64,000 nucleotides of DNA from Filobacillus milosensis (GTDB lineage Bacteria; Bacillota; Bacilli; Bacillales; Alkalibacillaceae). The position numbers and the translations under genes were made by a program. The notes beneath the pieces are model-generated. The model saw only the letters and a program-made list of their open reading frames with translations. It had not been told where the DNA came from and ran no database searches. Shown here in pieces: positions 43,836 through 53,147 of the stretch. The DNA lies in the NCBI RefSeq assembly GCF_004402015.1, contig NZ_SOPW01000013.1:26935-90934 (forward strand), written 5' to 3'. How positions within the stretch are numbered: position 1 is the first letter of the stretch; each line of letters opens with the position of its first letter.

Positions 43836-45092
43836 CGTACAGATTCTCGATATATTTCAAGTGATATTGTTTCGACGATACCTGAGCGATTAAAAGCTTG
43901 TGGTGTTGGTGAGTATCGATCAGCAGCTAATAAAATTTTAGCTAAGCCAATTAAACCAAACAAATCGTTCGTCAATAACTCGAAAGTAAGCGATCATCAT
44001 GCCATTATCCCGACTGAAGGATACGTGAATTTCTCTGCTTTCACCAATAAGGAAAGAAAAATCTATGATTTAGTAGTAAAACGTTTTTTAGCAGTTTTAT
44101 TTCCACCACACGAATATGAACAATTAACGGTACAGGCTGAAATTAATAAAGAAAAATTCGTTGCTAAAGGCAAAACTGTAATCAAAGCTGGTTGGAAAGA
44201 AATTTATGAAAACAAATTTGAAGATGAAGAATTAACAGACCATATAAAAGAACAATTATTGCCCAATATTGAAAAAGGCGATGTATTAAAGACAAAGTCA
44301 GTCGATCAGACTTCAGGTCAAACAAAGCCCCCTGGACGCTTTACAGAAGCTTCTTTGCTGTCAGCCATGGAAAACCCTGCGAAGTATATGCAAACGAGTA
44401 ATAAAGAACTTGCAGATACTTTGAAATCAACTGGTGGGTTAGGCACTGTTGCAACACGTGGAGATATTATCGATAAGTTATTCAATTCATTCTTAATTGA
44501 TAAACGTGGCGGGAAAGAAATTTATATCACATCAAAAGGTCGGCAGTTACTTGATTTAGTACCAGAGGAATTACGTTCACCTGCAACAACAGCTAGATGG
44601 GAGAAAAAGCTTGAGCTTATTGAAAAAGGCGAGCTGAAGAAAGATGTGTTCATTAATGAAATGAAAGAGCACACTAAAAAAATCGTTGCAGAAATTAAAG
44701 CAAGTGACAAAAAATATAAGCACGACAATATCTCAACAAAATCTTGCCCTGATTGTGGTAAACCAATGCTTGAAGTAAACGGTAAAAAAGGCAAAATGTT
44801 AGTATGTCAAGATCGTGAGTGTGGTCACCGCAAGAATGTGTCACGTATAACAAATGCTCGCTGTCCTCAATGTAAAAAGAAAATGGAACTACGTGGCGAA
44901 GGAAAAGGACAAATTTTTGCATGTAAATGTGGTTATCGAGAAAAGTTATCTTCTTTTGAGGCGCGTCGCAAAAAAGAAGGTAGTGGTAAAATGGATAAAC
45001 GTAAAGTACAGAAGTATTTAAAGAAACAAGAGGATGAACCAATTAATAATCCATTTGCTGAATTATTAAAAGGGACGAAGTTTGATAAATAA
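43836..45092 (+). pseudogene. topB: DNA topoisomerase III, 3' part (5' half missing)
   Basis: About 418 codons of TopB are intact from RTDSRYISSDIV to the C-terminal NPFAELLKGTKFDK, including PPGRFTEASLL, GLGTVATRGDIIDKLF and the two C-terminal Cys4 zinc domains (SCPDCGKPML, RCPQCKKKM). Bacillus TopB is about 727 residues; the first 310, with the Toprim domain, are absent. Homology begins at the codons just after the catalytic Tyr motif T-Y-P. The frame runs back to ATG 43797 through unrelated sequence (MHRNYLCTIFN). The missing half and the abutting recombinase module indicate insertion at the active-site codons. The strain must lack this TopB or have another. Confidence 0.9.
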
Positions 45093-45120
45093 AATTAATA
45101 GCGAAGTTACATTGAATAAA

Positions 45121-45144
45121 GACACAAGATCATCTATTTGTGTC
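45121..45144 (+). terminator. Hairpin after topB remnant
   Basis: GACACAA / TTGTGTC stem, 10-nt loop, little T-tract. Confidence 0.5.
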
Positions 45145-45237
45145 ATATTGTAAGATATTTATTACAATATCAGATTATTTCACCAAAAAGCATTAATTAT
45201 TAAAGTTTTTCCGTTCATAAAAAAGATGCTCTGCTTA

Positions 45238-45269
45238 CCCTTTAGATGTAACCGGTCTAAAGGGTTTCT
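45238..45269 (+). terminator. Terminator upstream of P450 gene
   Basis: CCCTTTAGA / TCTAAAGGG stem followed by TTTCTTGTT. Confidence 0.75.
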
Positions 45270-45431
45270 TGTTATCTATCTATTGATAATCTTTATGCGA
45301 TAAAACTAACTATTCGATAATGGTCTAATTTAACAATGAGAACAAGCGATTGTTAAATGGCATTTTGTTTGATACACCACAATCACGGGAACTATATAGT
45401 TAAACAAATTTCGTGTTTGGAGGATTTGCTT

Positions 45432-46691
45432 ATGTCAGAGCATGAACAAAATATGCCTAAAGAAGGTGGTGTCGATCATACGCTGGACTTATTAAATGAG
45501 GGATATTATTTTATTTTGAATCGAAAAAATAAATTCGATTCCCGAGTATTGGAAACTAGATTATTGGGTGAGAAAGCTATTTGTCTAGTCGGTAAACAAG
45601 AAGCGGAATTATTTTATAACGAAGACTATTTCACTCGTGTAGAAGCTGCGCCTAATCGTGTTAAGAAAACATTATTAGGCGAAGGTGGTGTACAGGGATT
45701 AGACGGGGAAGAACATCGCCATCGAAAAGCTATGTTTATGAATTTGATGACCAAAGATTCGCTTGATGAAATCAGCAGGTTAACTCGTGAGGAATGGGAT
45801 CATGCAATCGAGGCCAATACTCAAGAAGAACTCAATGTTTACGATGAAGCTAAGCGTGTGTTAACTAGAGTTGCTTTGCGATGGACTGGCGTCCCGTTTA
45901 AGGATGAAGATGTTGACCAATGGGCGAGTGAATTAGGTGATATGTTTGAGAAAGCATCCAAAGTTGGACCGAAACATTGGAAATCAAGAAGGTCTCGTTC
46001 TAAAGTGGAAGATTGGATAGAAGATTTAATAAAAGATGTGCGAGATGATGCTATTCAAGTGGAACAGTCGCGGGCCTTGTATGTGTTTTCTAATCACCGT
46101 GATCTAGAAGGTAAGTTCTTAGATAAACACGTAGCAGCTGTTGAAATCATTAATTTATTACGCCCAATTGTAGCAATTGCAGTTTTTATTGATTTTGTTG
46201 CCCTTTCGATTCAACAGTTTCCAGAAGAGGCAAAAAAGCTAAAAGCTGGTTCAGCCGAAGATCTTCAGAATTATACACAAGAGGTTCGACGTTACTTTCC
46301 ATTCTTTCCAGCAGCGATTGCAAGAGTTAAGAAAAACTTTACATGGCAAGGATATGATTTTAAAGAGAATACACTGACCTTATTGGATTTATATGGTACG
46401 AATCAGGATCCTGATCTTTGGCACTTTCCTGACAATTTTACCCCAAAACGTTTTAAGGAGTGGCAAGGAAGTCCATTTGATTTCATACCACAAGGTGGCG
46501 GAGAGTTCGACATAGGCCATCGTTGTGCAGGTGAGTGGATCACGATTGAAATCATGAAAGAGACTTTAGATTATTTCATTAATCAGATCAGCTATAAGTT
46601 TCCACAACAAGATCTTAGCTACAGTATGAATGATATTCCGGCACTCCCGAAGAGTAGAGTGAAAATTAAACATGTGGAGAAAATTAAATGA
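45432..46691 (+). CDS. CYP152-type fatty-acid peroxygenase P450
   Basis: 419 residues from ATG 45432, with GGAGG upstream; the frame opens 25 codons earlier without support. Seen: N-terminal HTLDLLNEGYYFILNR, the I-helix region LLRPIVAIAVFIDFVA with Arg-Pro in place of the usual acid-alcohol pair, EVRRYFPFFPA, and the heme ligand in DIGHRCAGEW. These are signatures of P450BSbeta/CYP152 enzymes, which hydroxylate or decarboxylate fatty acids using hydrogen peroxide and need no reductase. No electron-transfer partner is nearby, as expected. Confidence 0.92.
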   Translation: MSEHEQNMPKEGGVDHTLDLLNEGYYFILNRKNKFDSRVLETRLLGEKAICLVGKQEAELFYNEDYFTRVEAAPNRVKKTLLGEGGVQGLDGEEHRHRKAMFMNLMTKDSLDEISRLTREEWDHAIEANTQEELNVYDEAKRVLTRVALRWTGVPFKDEDVDQWASELGDMFEKASKVGPKHWKSRRSRSKVEDWIEDLIKDVRDDAIQVEQSRALYVFSNHRDLEGKFLDKHVAAVEIINLLRPIVAIAVFIDFVALSIQQFPEEAKKLKAGSAEDLQNYTQEVRRYFPFFPAAIARVKKNFTWQGYDFKENTLTLLDLYGTNQDPDLWHFPDNFTPKRFKEWQGSPFDFIPQGGGEFDIGHRCAGEWITIEIMKETLDYFINQISYKFPQQDLSYSMNDIPALPKSRVKIKHVEKIK

Positions 46692-46756
46692 GAAGCTTTT
46701 AACATAATACTTCCGCAAATTACCTAGTAAATATAATAATATACAAAGATTTTAAT

Positions 46757-46790
46757 AACCCGAGGAGCATTTAAACTTTTCGGGTTTTTT
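46757..46790 (+). terminator. Terminator after P450 gene
   Basis: AACCCGA / TCGGGTT stem followed by TTTTG. Confidence 0.85.
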
Positions 46791-46958
46791 GTTTACAACA
46801 TATATAGAAAATTCATTAGTTTTATGGATAAGTTACACAGGTATATATAATATATTAAAAAAAGATTACAGAATATCCCTTTTTTAGTAAACGTAGTTTG
46901 ATAAGGAAAGAAAAAGTGTATAAACACGTACGATTTTTTATATTTAGGAGGCTAACCA

Positions 46959-47828
46959 TTGAGATTTACAGGTGTAGGCTTAGTAATACTAGCTGCTATA
47001 TGCTGGGGCATTACTGGCGGAATTGCTGATATTTTAATGAGCAAGGGCTGGGATCCTATTGTGATTTCACTTTACCGAGGCGCTGTAGGATTATTATGTT
47101 TTTTTGTGTGGTTTCTTGTTCGCTTTAGACACTGTTGGGTTAACTCATCTCGTTTATACTTTTGGTCTATATTGGCGGGTTTAGGGGTAGCAGGAAATTT
47201 CACGTTTTATTTTTTAAGTATTCAAGCGGCAAGCGTTGCTGTGGCAGCTACTCTAATGTACACTGCACCTGTAATCGTTCTTTTAATTTCATTTTTATTT
47301 GGAATAGAGCGTTCGACTTGGTTTAAGTGGTGCTGTATTGCTGGTGTCCTTTTGGGGATTATCCTGCTTACAGGTGCCTATAACACTGAATCAATCTCAG
47401 TTAGCTTTTTAGGGGTGGCTACAGGGATTGGTGCTGGTATTTCCTATGCTGTATTCATATTCGGGTTTAAAAAAGCGTCTGCTAAAGGAAAACCACAGCC
47501 ATCGTTAATCATCGCCTTCTTAACATTTTTTGTAATCCTATTTACACTTTCGGATAAGAGTCAGGCGGCTGATGTGTTATCGTCAAATGATTTAGGTTGG
47601 TTTATTCTTATAGGAATCATAGGATCTGGTCTCTCATTTATACTGTATATGAATGGTATACGGAGTACTACACCGACAACTGCTTCGATGGTTGCAATGG
47701 TAGAACCGGTGACAGCCTCATTATTTGGTCTTATGATTCTCGGAGATCAATTGAACATCATTCAACTTTTAGGTATGGTACTTATTCTGGTAACGGTCAC
47801 TACGCTAAGTATGAAGCAGTCCGGTTAG
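46959..47828 (+). CDS. EamA/DMT-family transporter
   Basis: 289 residues from a TTG with GGAGG 8-9 nt upstream. Ten hydrophobic helices in two EamA repeats: the first begins LVILAAICWGITGGIAD, the second IGAGISYAVFIFGFKKASA, closing with TASMVAMVEPVTASLFGLMILGD (split here as the typical EPV-helix). Family members export amino acids and other metabolites; the substrate cannot be read. Single-gene unit with its own terminator. Confidence 0.9.
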   Translation: MRFTGVGLVILAAICWGITGGIADILMSKGWDPIVISLYRGAVGLLCFFVWFLVRFRHCWVNSSRLYFWSILAGLGVAGNFTFYFLSIQAASVAVAATLMYTAPVIVLLISFLFGIERSTWFKWCCIAGVLLGIILLTGAYNTESISVSFLGVATGIGAGISYAVFIFGFKKASAKGKPQPSLIIAFLTFFVILFTLSDKSQAADVLSSNDLGWFILIGIIGSGLSFILYMNGIRSTTPTTASMVAMVEPVTASLFGLMILGDQLNIIQLLGMVLILVTVTTLSMKQSG

Positions 47829-47853
47829 GAAAGTTTTTAGCAAAATATTTGAG

Positions 47854-47886
47854 AAAAACACCATTTTCTGAATAAGTGGTGTTTTT
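47854..47886. terminator. Bidirectional terminator between EamA gene and maf
   Basis: AAAAACACCA / TGGTGTTTTT, 10-bp stem with A/T tracts on both sides. Confidence 0.85.
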
Positions 47887-47891
47887 CTTTT

Positions 47892-48467
47892 TTAATATTT
47901 AGGAGAAATATTAAATTCCCTCAGCTCGCGTACAACTCTCGAAACAGGTAAACCTACAACATTGTAATAGTCTCCTATAATTTGCTTTACAAACATGGCT
48001 CCGATACTCTGAATGCCATAAGATCCAGCTTTATCGTATGGATCTTCAGTTGAAATATATGTTTCAATTTCTGCATCAGATAATGACCAAAACTCTACTT
48101 TTGTTTGTTCTACAAGCAGCACTTCTTGAGTTTTGGAACGAATCATAACACCGGAATATACCTCATGTATGTCTCCACTTAGTTTAGAAATCATCTCAAA
48201 GGCTTCTTCCTTGTTTTTAGGTTTTTCAAAAATCTCATCCCTGTAAGATACTACTGTGTCAGCAGATAAAATAATCTCATCATTTGCCTTAATGGTAACA
48301 GCTCTTCCTTTATGTAATGCCAATTCCTTTACTTTTTCTTCAGGGTTAGTCGTCTTGATAAGTGTTTCATCAAAATTATGCTTACGTATTGAAAATGGAA
48401 TATTGACTTGGTTCAGTAGTTCTTTTCTTCTAGGCGATCCGGAAGCTAATACTAGTTTGTTTGGCAT
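47892..48467 (-). CDS. maf: Maf nucleoside triphosphate pyrophosphatase
   Basis: 191 residues from ATG 48467 (GGAGG upstream); the seven extra codons to 48488 include the ribosome site. Signature LVLASGSPRRKELL at the N-terminus, SADTVV and the EDPYDKAGSYGIQ block with catalytic acids, typical of the YhdE/dTTPase subgroup. It hydrolyses non-canonical or excess nucleotides to monophosphates and influences septum formation. It stands alone, not in the usual mre-min cluster, so it may be a second copy. Confidence 0.92.
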   Translation of the reverse strand: MPNKLVLASGSPRRKELLNQVNIPFSIRKHNFDETLIKTTNPEEKVKELALHKGRAVTIKANDEIILSADTVVSYRDEIFEKPKNKEEAFEMISKLSGDIHEVYSGVMIRSKTQEVLLVEQTKVEFWSLSDAEIETYISTEDPYDKAGSYGIQSIGAMFVKQIIGDYYNVVGLPVSRVVRELREFNISPKY

Positions 48468-48661
48468 TATTTTTCCTCCAATATCCACTATGTCATTAAA
48501 TGAAGTATAGCAAGGTTATCGTGTTTCCTCAATTTCTTAATATAAATCGTTAAATCTTAATAAATTCTTCATTTTTATCCTAGCTTGAAATTAAGAATTT
48601 GTATTTATAATCAAATTATCAATCATTAATTTTGGTATAATTTTGAAAGGAGGGTAAGTCG

Positions 48662-49354
48662 ATGGAACAGTATGTTGTATTAGTTGTAGATGATGATAAG
48701 GAGATTAGAGAAGGAATTGAAATCTATTTAAAAAATGAGGGTATGAAAGTCATCAAAGCTAATAACGGTAAAGAAGCTATTGACCAGTTAAATGAACATG
48801 AAGTTCATCTGATATTACTTGATATTATGATGCCGGAATTAGATGGTATTCAAACAACCTTTAAAATCCGTGAAGACAGAAATATTCCAATAATCATTTT
48901 GAGTGCCAAAACGGAAGATACGGATAAGGTACTCGGTTTGCAAGTCGGAGCAGATGATTACATTACCAAACCTTTTAATCCATTGGAGCTGATAGCAAGA
49001 GTCAATTCTCAATTAAGGAGGTATGTTAAACTCGGTCATTATGAAGGGAAAAATAATATTATTGACCTTAATGGTTTAACTCTGCATCAAGAGGCAAAAG
49101 AAGTGGCGCTTAATGGAGAGAGTATTCAATTAACTCCAATTGAATATAAGATTGCTGAATTGTTGATGCTTCACGCTGGACGAGTATTTTCAATCGCTGA
49201 AATATATGAAAAAGTATGGAAAGAACCGTCTTATAACGCGGAAAATACAGTTGCTGTTCACATACGTAAAATAAGAGAAAAGATAGAGATTGAACCAAAA
49301 AGTCCTAGATATTTAAAGGTGGTGTGGGGCATTGGATATAAAATGGAAAAATAG
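48662..49354 (+). CDS. OmpR/VanR-type response regulator
   Basis: 230 residues with AAAGGAGGG upstream. Receiver domain with acidic pocket VVDDDKE, phospho-acceptor in LILLDIMMPELDG, switch residues up to KPFNPLE (Lys); then a winged-helix output domain with LTPIEYKIAELLMLHAGRVFS and HIRKIREKIE. Its last 23 nt overlap the start of the histidine kinase, so the two form an operon. The VanR-like sequence suggests cell-envelope genes as targets, but no target operator was identified. Confidence 0.92.
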   Translation: MEQYVVLVVDDDKEIREGIEIYLKNEGMKVIKANNGKEAIDQLNEHEVHLILLDIMMPELDGIQTTFKIREDRNIPIIILSAKTEDTDKVLGLQVGADDYITKPFNPLELIARVNSQLRRYVKLGHYEGKNNIIDLNGLTLHQEAKEVALNGESIQLTPIEYKIAELLMLHAGRVFSIAEIYEKVWKEPSYNAENTVAVHIRKIREKIEIEPKSPRYLKVVWGIGYKMEK

Positions 49355-50846
49355 TGCTATAACAGTATTGTGGTTGTTATTATTTACTTATGGGTTAAGT
49401 GGTGTTCTGTCAATATTACTTAATGACTTCAATTATATTAGACATAACCTATTGATTTTTTGGATTTACACAATTGGTGCAATTATTGCTATGTTTTTAA
49501 GCTTAATAATTTATAACAAAAAGATAGACGTATTATCTTTTAAAACTGAACAAGTTCAACAATATTACAATAAAATCCCTTTAGATATAGCCATTCTTTT
49601 AGCTTTTATTTCATCAATCATTACTTTAGACATTCTAGTAAATTATCATTATATTTACGCTGGAAATGTATTTTATGCATTAGAAAGAATACTATACAAA
49701 CTCCTTGATGGTACTATGATGGTGTTGATTTCTTCATTTCAATTATACTTTTTATATCATCGAATTAAGGATCTATCCTTGCTCAAACAAGATTGGAATG
49801 ATTCTCTTACATCTAAATTTATATCTATAGTTGGAGATGCTTTTAGCCATAGAAGTACAGGGACTAAAATTTTTATGACACTCGCATTTGTTTTCTTTTC
49901 TGGAATGGGTCTAGGTTTAAGTATGTTAGAAAATGACTTAATTATTGTGATACCTTTTATTTTGTTTTTCGGGTTAATTATATTGTTTTTGATAATTAAA
50001 CGGGTTGGCTATTTTAATAGAATTGTCCAACATGCGAATTCGATTTCAAAAGGAAATATGGAACCAGATTTAAAAGTCAAAGGAAATTCGGTATTAGCTC
50101 AACTTGCCAATGATATTAACAAATTGAAATATGGTGTAAAAAATTCACAACAAGCTCAAGCTAAAAGCGAACGGCTAAAAACCGAATTAATTACTAATGT
50201 GAGTCATGATTTGAGAACGCCTCTTACTTCAATAATGACATACTCAGAGCTTTTAAAAGATGTTCACTTAACTGAAGAAGAGCGAGCTCAATATATTGAT
50301 ATTATTGATCGTAAATCAAACCGATTAAAAGTGTTAATTGAGGACTTATTTGAAGCATCAAAAATGGCGAGCGGAAATATGGAGTTAGAAAAAAGTAAAG
50401 TTGATTTAGTACAGTTGTTTCAACAGGCATTAGCGGAGTATGACGACATGATTCAAGAGTCTTCAATAAAATTTAGAGTGAATACCCCAGAGCGACCTGT
50501 TTACGCGATGGTTGATGGACAAAAGATTTGGCGTGTATTTGACAATTTGATTGAAAACATACTTAAATATTCACTTAAGGAAACGCGAGCATATATTCAA
50601 ATTACTCAAGAAGCGAATGTGGTTTCAATAACCTTTAAAAATATCTCGGAGTATGAACTAAGTGAGAATTTTGATGAGTTGGTAGAACGTTTTAAACGAG
50701 GTGATGAATCAAGGCACACAGATGGATCTGGTTTAGGTCTTGCAATATCAAAGTCAATTATTGACCTACATGAGGGAGAGTTTGATATTGATGTGGATGG
50801 TGATTTATTTAAAGTAACGATAAAGTTGAATTCATCAACAGTTTAA
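49332..50846 (+). CDS. Multi-span sensor histidine kinase
   Basis: 504 residues from TTG 49332, inside the regulator 3' end, with GGTGGTGTGGGG upstream. Six predicted membrane helices occupy residues 1-235, with no large extracellular domain, so it may sense within the membrane. A HAMP-like segment is followed by the HisKA H-box NVSHDLRTPLTSIM, N-box DNLIENILKYS and G-box DGSGLGLAISKS. It phosphorylates the upstream VanR-like regulator. Signal unknown. Confidence 0.92.
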   Translation: MDIKWKNSAITVLWLLLFTYGLSGVLSILLNDFNYIRHNLLIFWIYTIGAIIAMFLSLIIYNKKIDVLSFKTEQVQQYYNKIPLDIAILLAFISSIITLDILVNYHYIYAGNVFYALERILYKLLDGTMMVLISSFQLYFLYHRIKDLSLLKQDWNDSLTSKFISIVGDAFSHRSTGTKIFMTLAFVFFSGMGLGLSMLENDLIIVIPFILFFGLIILFLIIKRVGYFNRIVQHANSISKGNMEPDLKVKGNSVLAQLANDINKLKYGVKNSQQAQAKSERLKTELITNVSHDLRTPLTSIMTYSELLKDVHLTEEERAQYIDIIDRKSNRLKVLIEDLFEASKMASGNMELEKSKVDLVQLFQQALAEYDDMIQESSIKFRVNTPERPVYAMVDGQKIWRVFDNLIENILKYSLKETRAYIQITQEANVVSITFKNISEYELSENFDELVERFKRGDESRHTDGSGLGLAISKSIIDLHEGEFDIDVDGDLFKVTIKLNSSTV

Positions 50847-50854
50847 TTTAAAAA

Positions 50855-50886
50855 ATACAACCCTAAACATTTGGGGTTGTATTTTT
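50855..50886 (+). terminator. Terminator of two-component operon
   Basis: ATACAACCCTAAA / TTTGGGGTTGTAT stem followed by TTTTTATT. Confidence 0.88.
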
Positions 50887-50940
50887 ATTGAAAGAATTTA
50901 ATTTCGTGTGTCGAAACAAATAGTTTAGGAGGGGATATTG

Positions 50941-52956
50941 GTGAGAACTATCAAAAAGAATAATATTGTAGAAGATTTTCATGGAACAAAGGTAGAAGAT
51001 CCTTACCGCTGGTTAGAGGATGCTGAAAGTAATGAGACGAAACAATGGGCTGAAGATATTGGTAGGCAATGTGATGCTTATTTTAATAACACGAACACTA
51101 GAGATGAGGACCGAAAACGTTTGACAGAGTTATGGAATTATCCGAAGTATTTCGTGCCTCAAAAAGTGAAAGACCAGCTATTCTATCAAAAAAACGATGG
51201 CTTACAAAACCAAGCCGTACTTTATAAAAGTAGTGGAAATGAGGACTCAGTTTTAATCGATCCTAATCAGCTGAGTGATGATGGCACAGTGGCCATGGTT
51301 AATTTTGAATTCAGTCCCAATGCGAAATATATGGCTTATGCGACATCAACTCACGGTAGTGACTGGCAGGAAATCTTTGTGCGAGAGATTGATCACGCAA
51401 GCAATTTAGAAGATCATATTCAGCATGTTAAATTTACGTCAATTGCATGGTCGCCTGATAGCAGTGGTTTCTATTATAGTCGATTTCCTGAACCTGAGTC
51501 AGTCAATGAAGAGGATCAAGGGAATTATCATAAGGTTTATTTTCATAAACTTGGCACCTCACAGGCTGAGGATCAATTAGTTTATGAGCACCCTGATAAC
51601 AAAGAATTAATGTTTATGCCATTCATTACACATGACGATCAGTATATCGGATTACATGTTAGGCATGGTACGTCTGCGCAAAATCGTTTTTACTTAAAGA
51701 AAATAGACGAACAAGGTGAGTTCATTCGATTATTAGATGAACATGATGCAGAGTATATATATATTCACAATGAAGAGTCTTTATTTTATTTTAAAACAGA
51801 TTTAAATGCTCCAAAGGGAAGAATTATTGCGATAGATATTAACCATCCGACTGAAGTAAAAGAAGTCATTGGAGAGCAGGAAAACTTGATGCATGCAGTG
51901 GCCTTTTATAATAATCAATTTGTCGTTATTTATTTGCAGGATGCTCAGCATCAAATCCACTTGTATCATAAAAATGGACAATATGATAAACAAATCCAGA
52001 TACCACTGACAGGTTCATTAGTTGATCTGAAAGGAAAACACGATCAATCTGAAATGTATTTTGGAATGACGTCTTATCTTAGTCCAACAGAAGTATATCG
52101 ATATGATTTTGAAAAAGATGAATTAGACGTTTTCGCAAAGTCAGAGTTAGAAGTTGATACTTCTCAATTTGAGACAGTGCAGGTTTTCTATCAATCAAAA
52201 GATGGAACAAAAGTACCGATGTTCATTACAAAGAAAAAGGGTCTTCAATTAGATGGGACTAACCCAGTCATTTTATTTGGTTATGGAGGTTTCAATGTTG
52301 CGTTAACGCCTGCATTCAATCCTGCTGTTTTACGTTGGTTAGAAAAAGGTGGAATCTACGCGATCGCAAATCTTCGTGGTGGTTCTGAATATGGTGAAGA
52401 ATGGCATAAGGCAGGTATGCTAGAAAATAAACAAAATGTATTCGATGATTTTATATCTGCAGGGGAGTATTTAATTGAGCAAAAGTATACGAGTAAAAAC
52501 AAACTGTCCATCATGGGAGGATCTAATGGTGGTCTGCTAGTGGCAGCTTGTATGGTTCAGCGCCCGGATTTATTCGGAGCGGTTGTCTGTCGCGTGCCTG
52601 TGATTGACATGTTACGTTATCACAAATTTACGATTGGCCGTTTCTGGATTCCTGAATATGGAAGTGCTGAGAATCCTGATCAGTTCCCATTTCTTTATAA
52701 ATACTCACCACTGCATAACATTAAAGAAGGACAAAAATATCCGCCCGTCCTAATTGCGACGGCTGAGAGTGATGACCGAGTCGTACCGGCGCATGCAAAG
52801 AAGTTTGCAGCGACTTTATTTGAAAAAGCTGATCCGGAATCTACAATTGTTTTACGATTAGAAGCGAAAGCAGGTCATGGTTTAGGTAAACCAACATCTA
52901 AATTAATTGATGAATGGGTCGACTTTTATGCCTTTTTAGATAAAGAATTAAAATAA
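50941..52956 (+). CDS. Prolyl oligopeptidase (S9 family)
   Basis: About 671 residues; GTG 50941 is chosen, 8 nt after AGGAGG, though TTG 50938 is also possible. N-terminal IVEDFHGTKVEDPYRWLED is the family signature, followed by a seven-bladed propeller (residues 70-400) and an alpha/beta hydrolase domain with the nucleophile in MGGSNGGLLVAA, Asp in ESDDRVVP and His in AGHGLG. No signal peptide, so cytosolic cleavage of short proline-containing peptides. Single-gene unit. Confidence 0.92.
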   Translation: MRTIKKNNIVEDFHGTKVEDPYRWLEDAESNETKQWAEDIGRQCDAYFNNTNTRDEDRKRLTELWNYPKYFVPQKVKDQLFYQKNDGLQNQAVLYKSSGNEDSVLIDPNQLSDDGTVAMVNFEFSPNAKYMAYATSTHGSDWQEIFVREIDHASNLEDHIQHVKFTSIAWSPDSSGFYYSRFPEPESVNEEDQGNYHKVYFHKLGTSQAEDQLVYEHPDNKELMFMPFITHDDQYIGLHVRHGTSAQNRFYLKKIDEQGEFIRLLDEHDAEYIYIHNEESLFYFKTDLNAPKGRIIAIDINHPTEVKEVIGEQENLMHAVAFYNNQFVVIYLQDAQHQIHLYHKNGQYDKQIQIPLTGSLVDLKGKHDQSEMYFGMTSYLSPTEVYRYDFEKDELDVFAKSELEVDTSQFETVQVFYQSKDGTKVPMFITKKKGLQLDGTNPVILFGYGGFNVALTPAFNPAVLRWLEKGGIYAIANLRGGSEYGEEWHKAGMLENKQNVFDDFISAGEYLIEQKYTSKNKLSIMGGSNGGLLVAACMVQRPDLFGAVVCRVPVIDMLRYHKFTIGRFWIPEYGSAENPDQFPFLYKYSPLHNIKEGQKYPPVLIATAESDDRVVPAHAKKFAATLFEKADPESTIVLRLEAKAGHGLGKPTSKLIDEWVDFYAFLDKELK

Positions 52957-52967
52957 AAAATTTCATG

Positions 52968-53007
52968 CTCATGAACATTGATTCATTCAGTGTTTATGAG
53001 TTTTTTT
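52968..53007 (+). terminator. Terminator after prolyl oligopeptidase
   Basis: CTCATGAACA / TGTTTATGAG imperfect stem followed by seven Ts. Confidence 0.8.
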
Positions 53008-53058
53008 GTGCTTGATTTGTAATGGATGTTTCAGTGAAAATAGATATTCAACTATTTA

Positions 53059-53132
53059 TGAAATATTTATTGCAAAAAGGTTCTTTATGAAATAGAATGT
53101 TCATATAATTAGATTATGAAATAAATATTTCA
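53059..53132 (+). promoter_or_regulatory. Three phased 16-bp operators upstream of aminotransferase
   Basis: TGAAATATTTATTGCA (53059), TGAAATAGAATGTTCA (53088) and TGAAATAAATATTTCA (53117) start exactly 29 bp apart. Each is a TGAA-N8-T(T/G)CA dyad; the third is the most symmetric. They overlap possible -35 TTGCAA and -10 TAGAAT/TATAAT elements, consistent with repression. The RpiR-type regulator encoded two genes downstream is the likely ligand protein. Confidence 0.6.
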
Positions 53133-53147
53133 CGAAAGGTGAGTTGA

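Noticed and set aside
30430..43838. Similarity of GTACAATTTTTTTAATAAATACG-like sequence near 30435 to the element junction near 43817
   Set aside because: The match is AT-rich low complexity, lies inside the small ORF at 30399, and no topB sequence adjoins it.
43797..45092. A complete short topoisomerase gene starting at ATG 43797
   Set aside because: The first 13 residues are unrelated to TopB, there is no ribosome site, and the Toprim half is missing; it is a 3' remnant.
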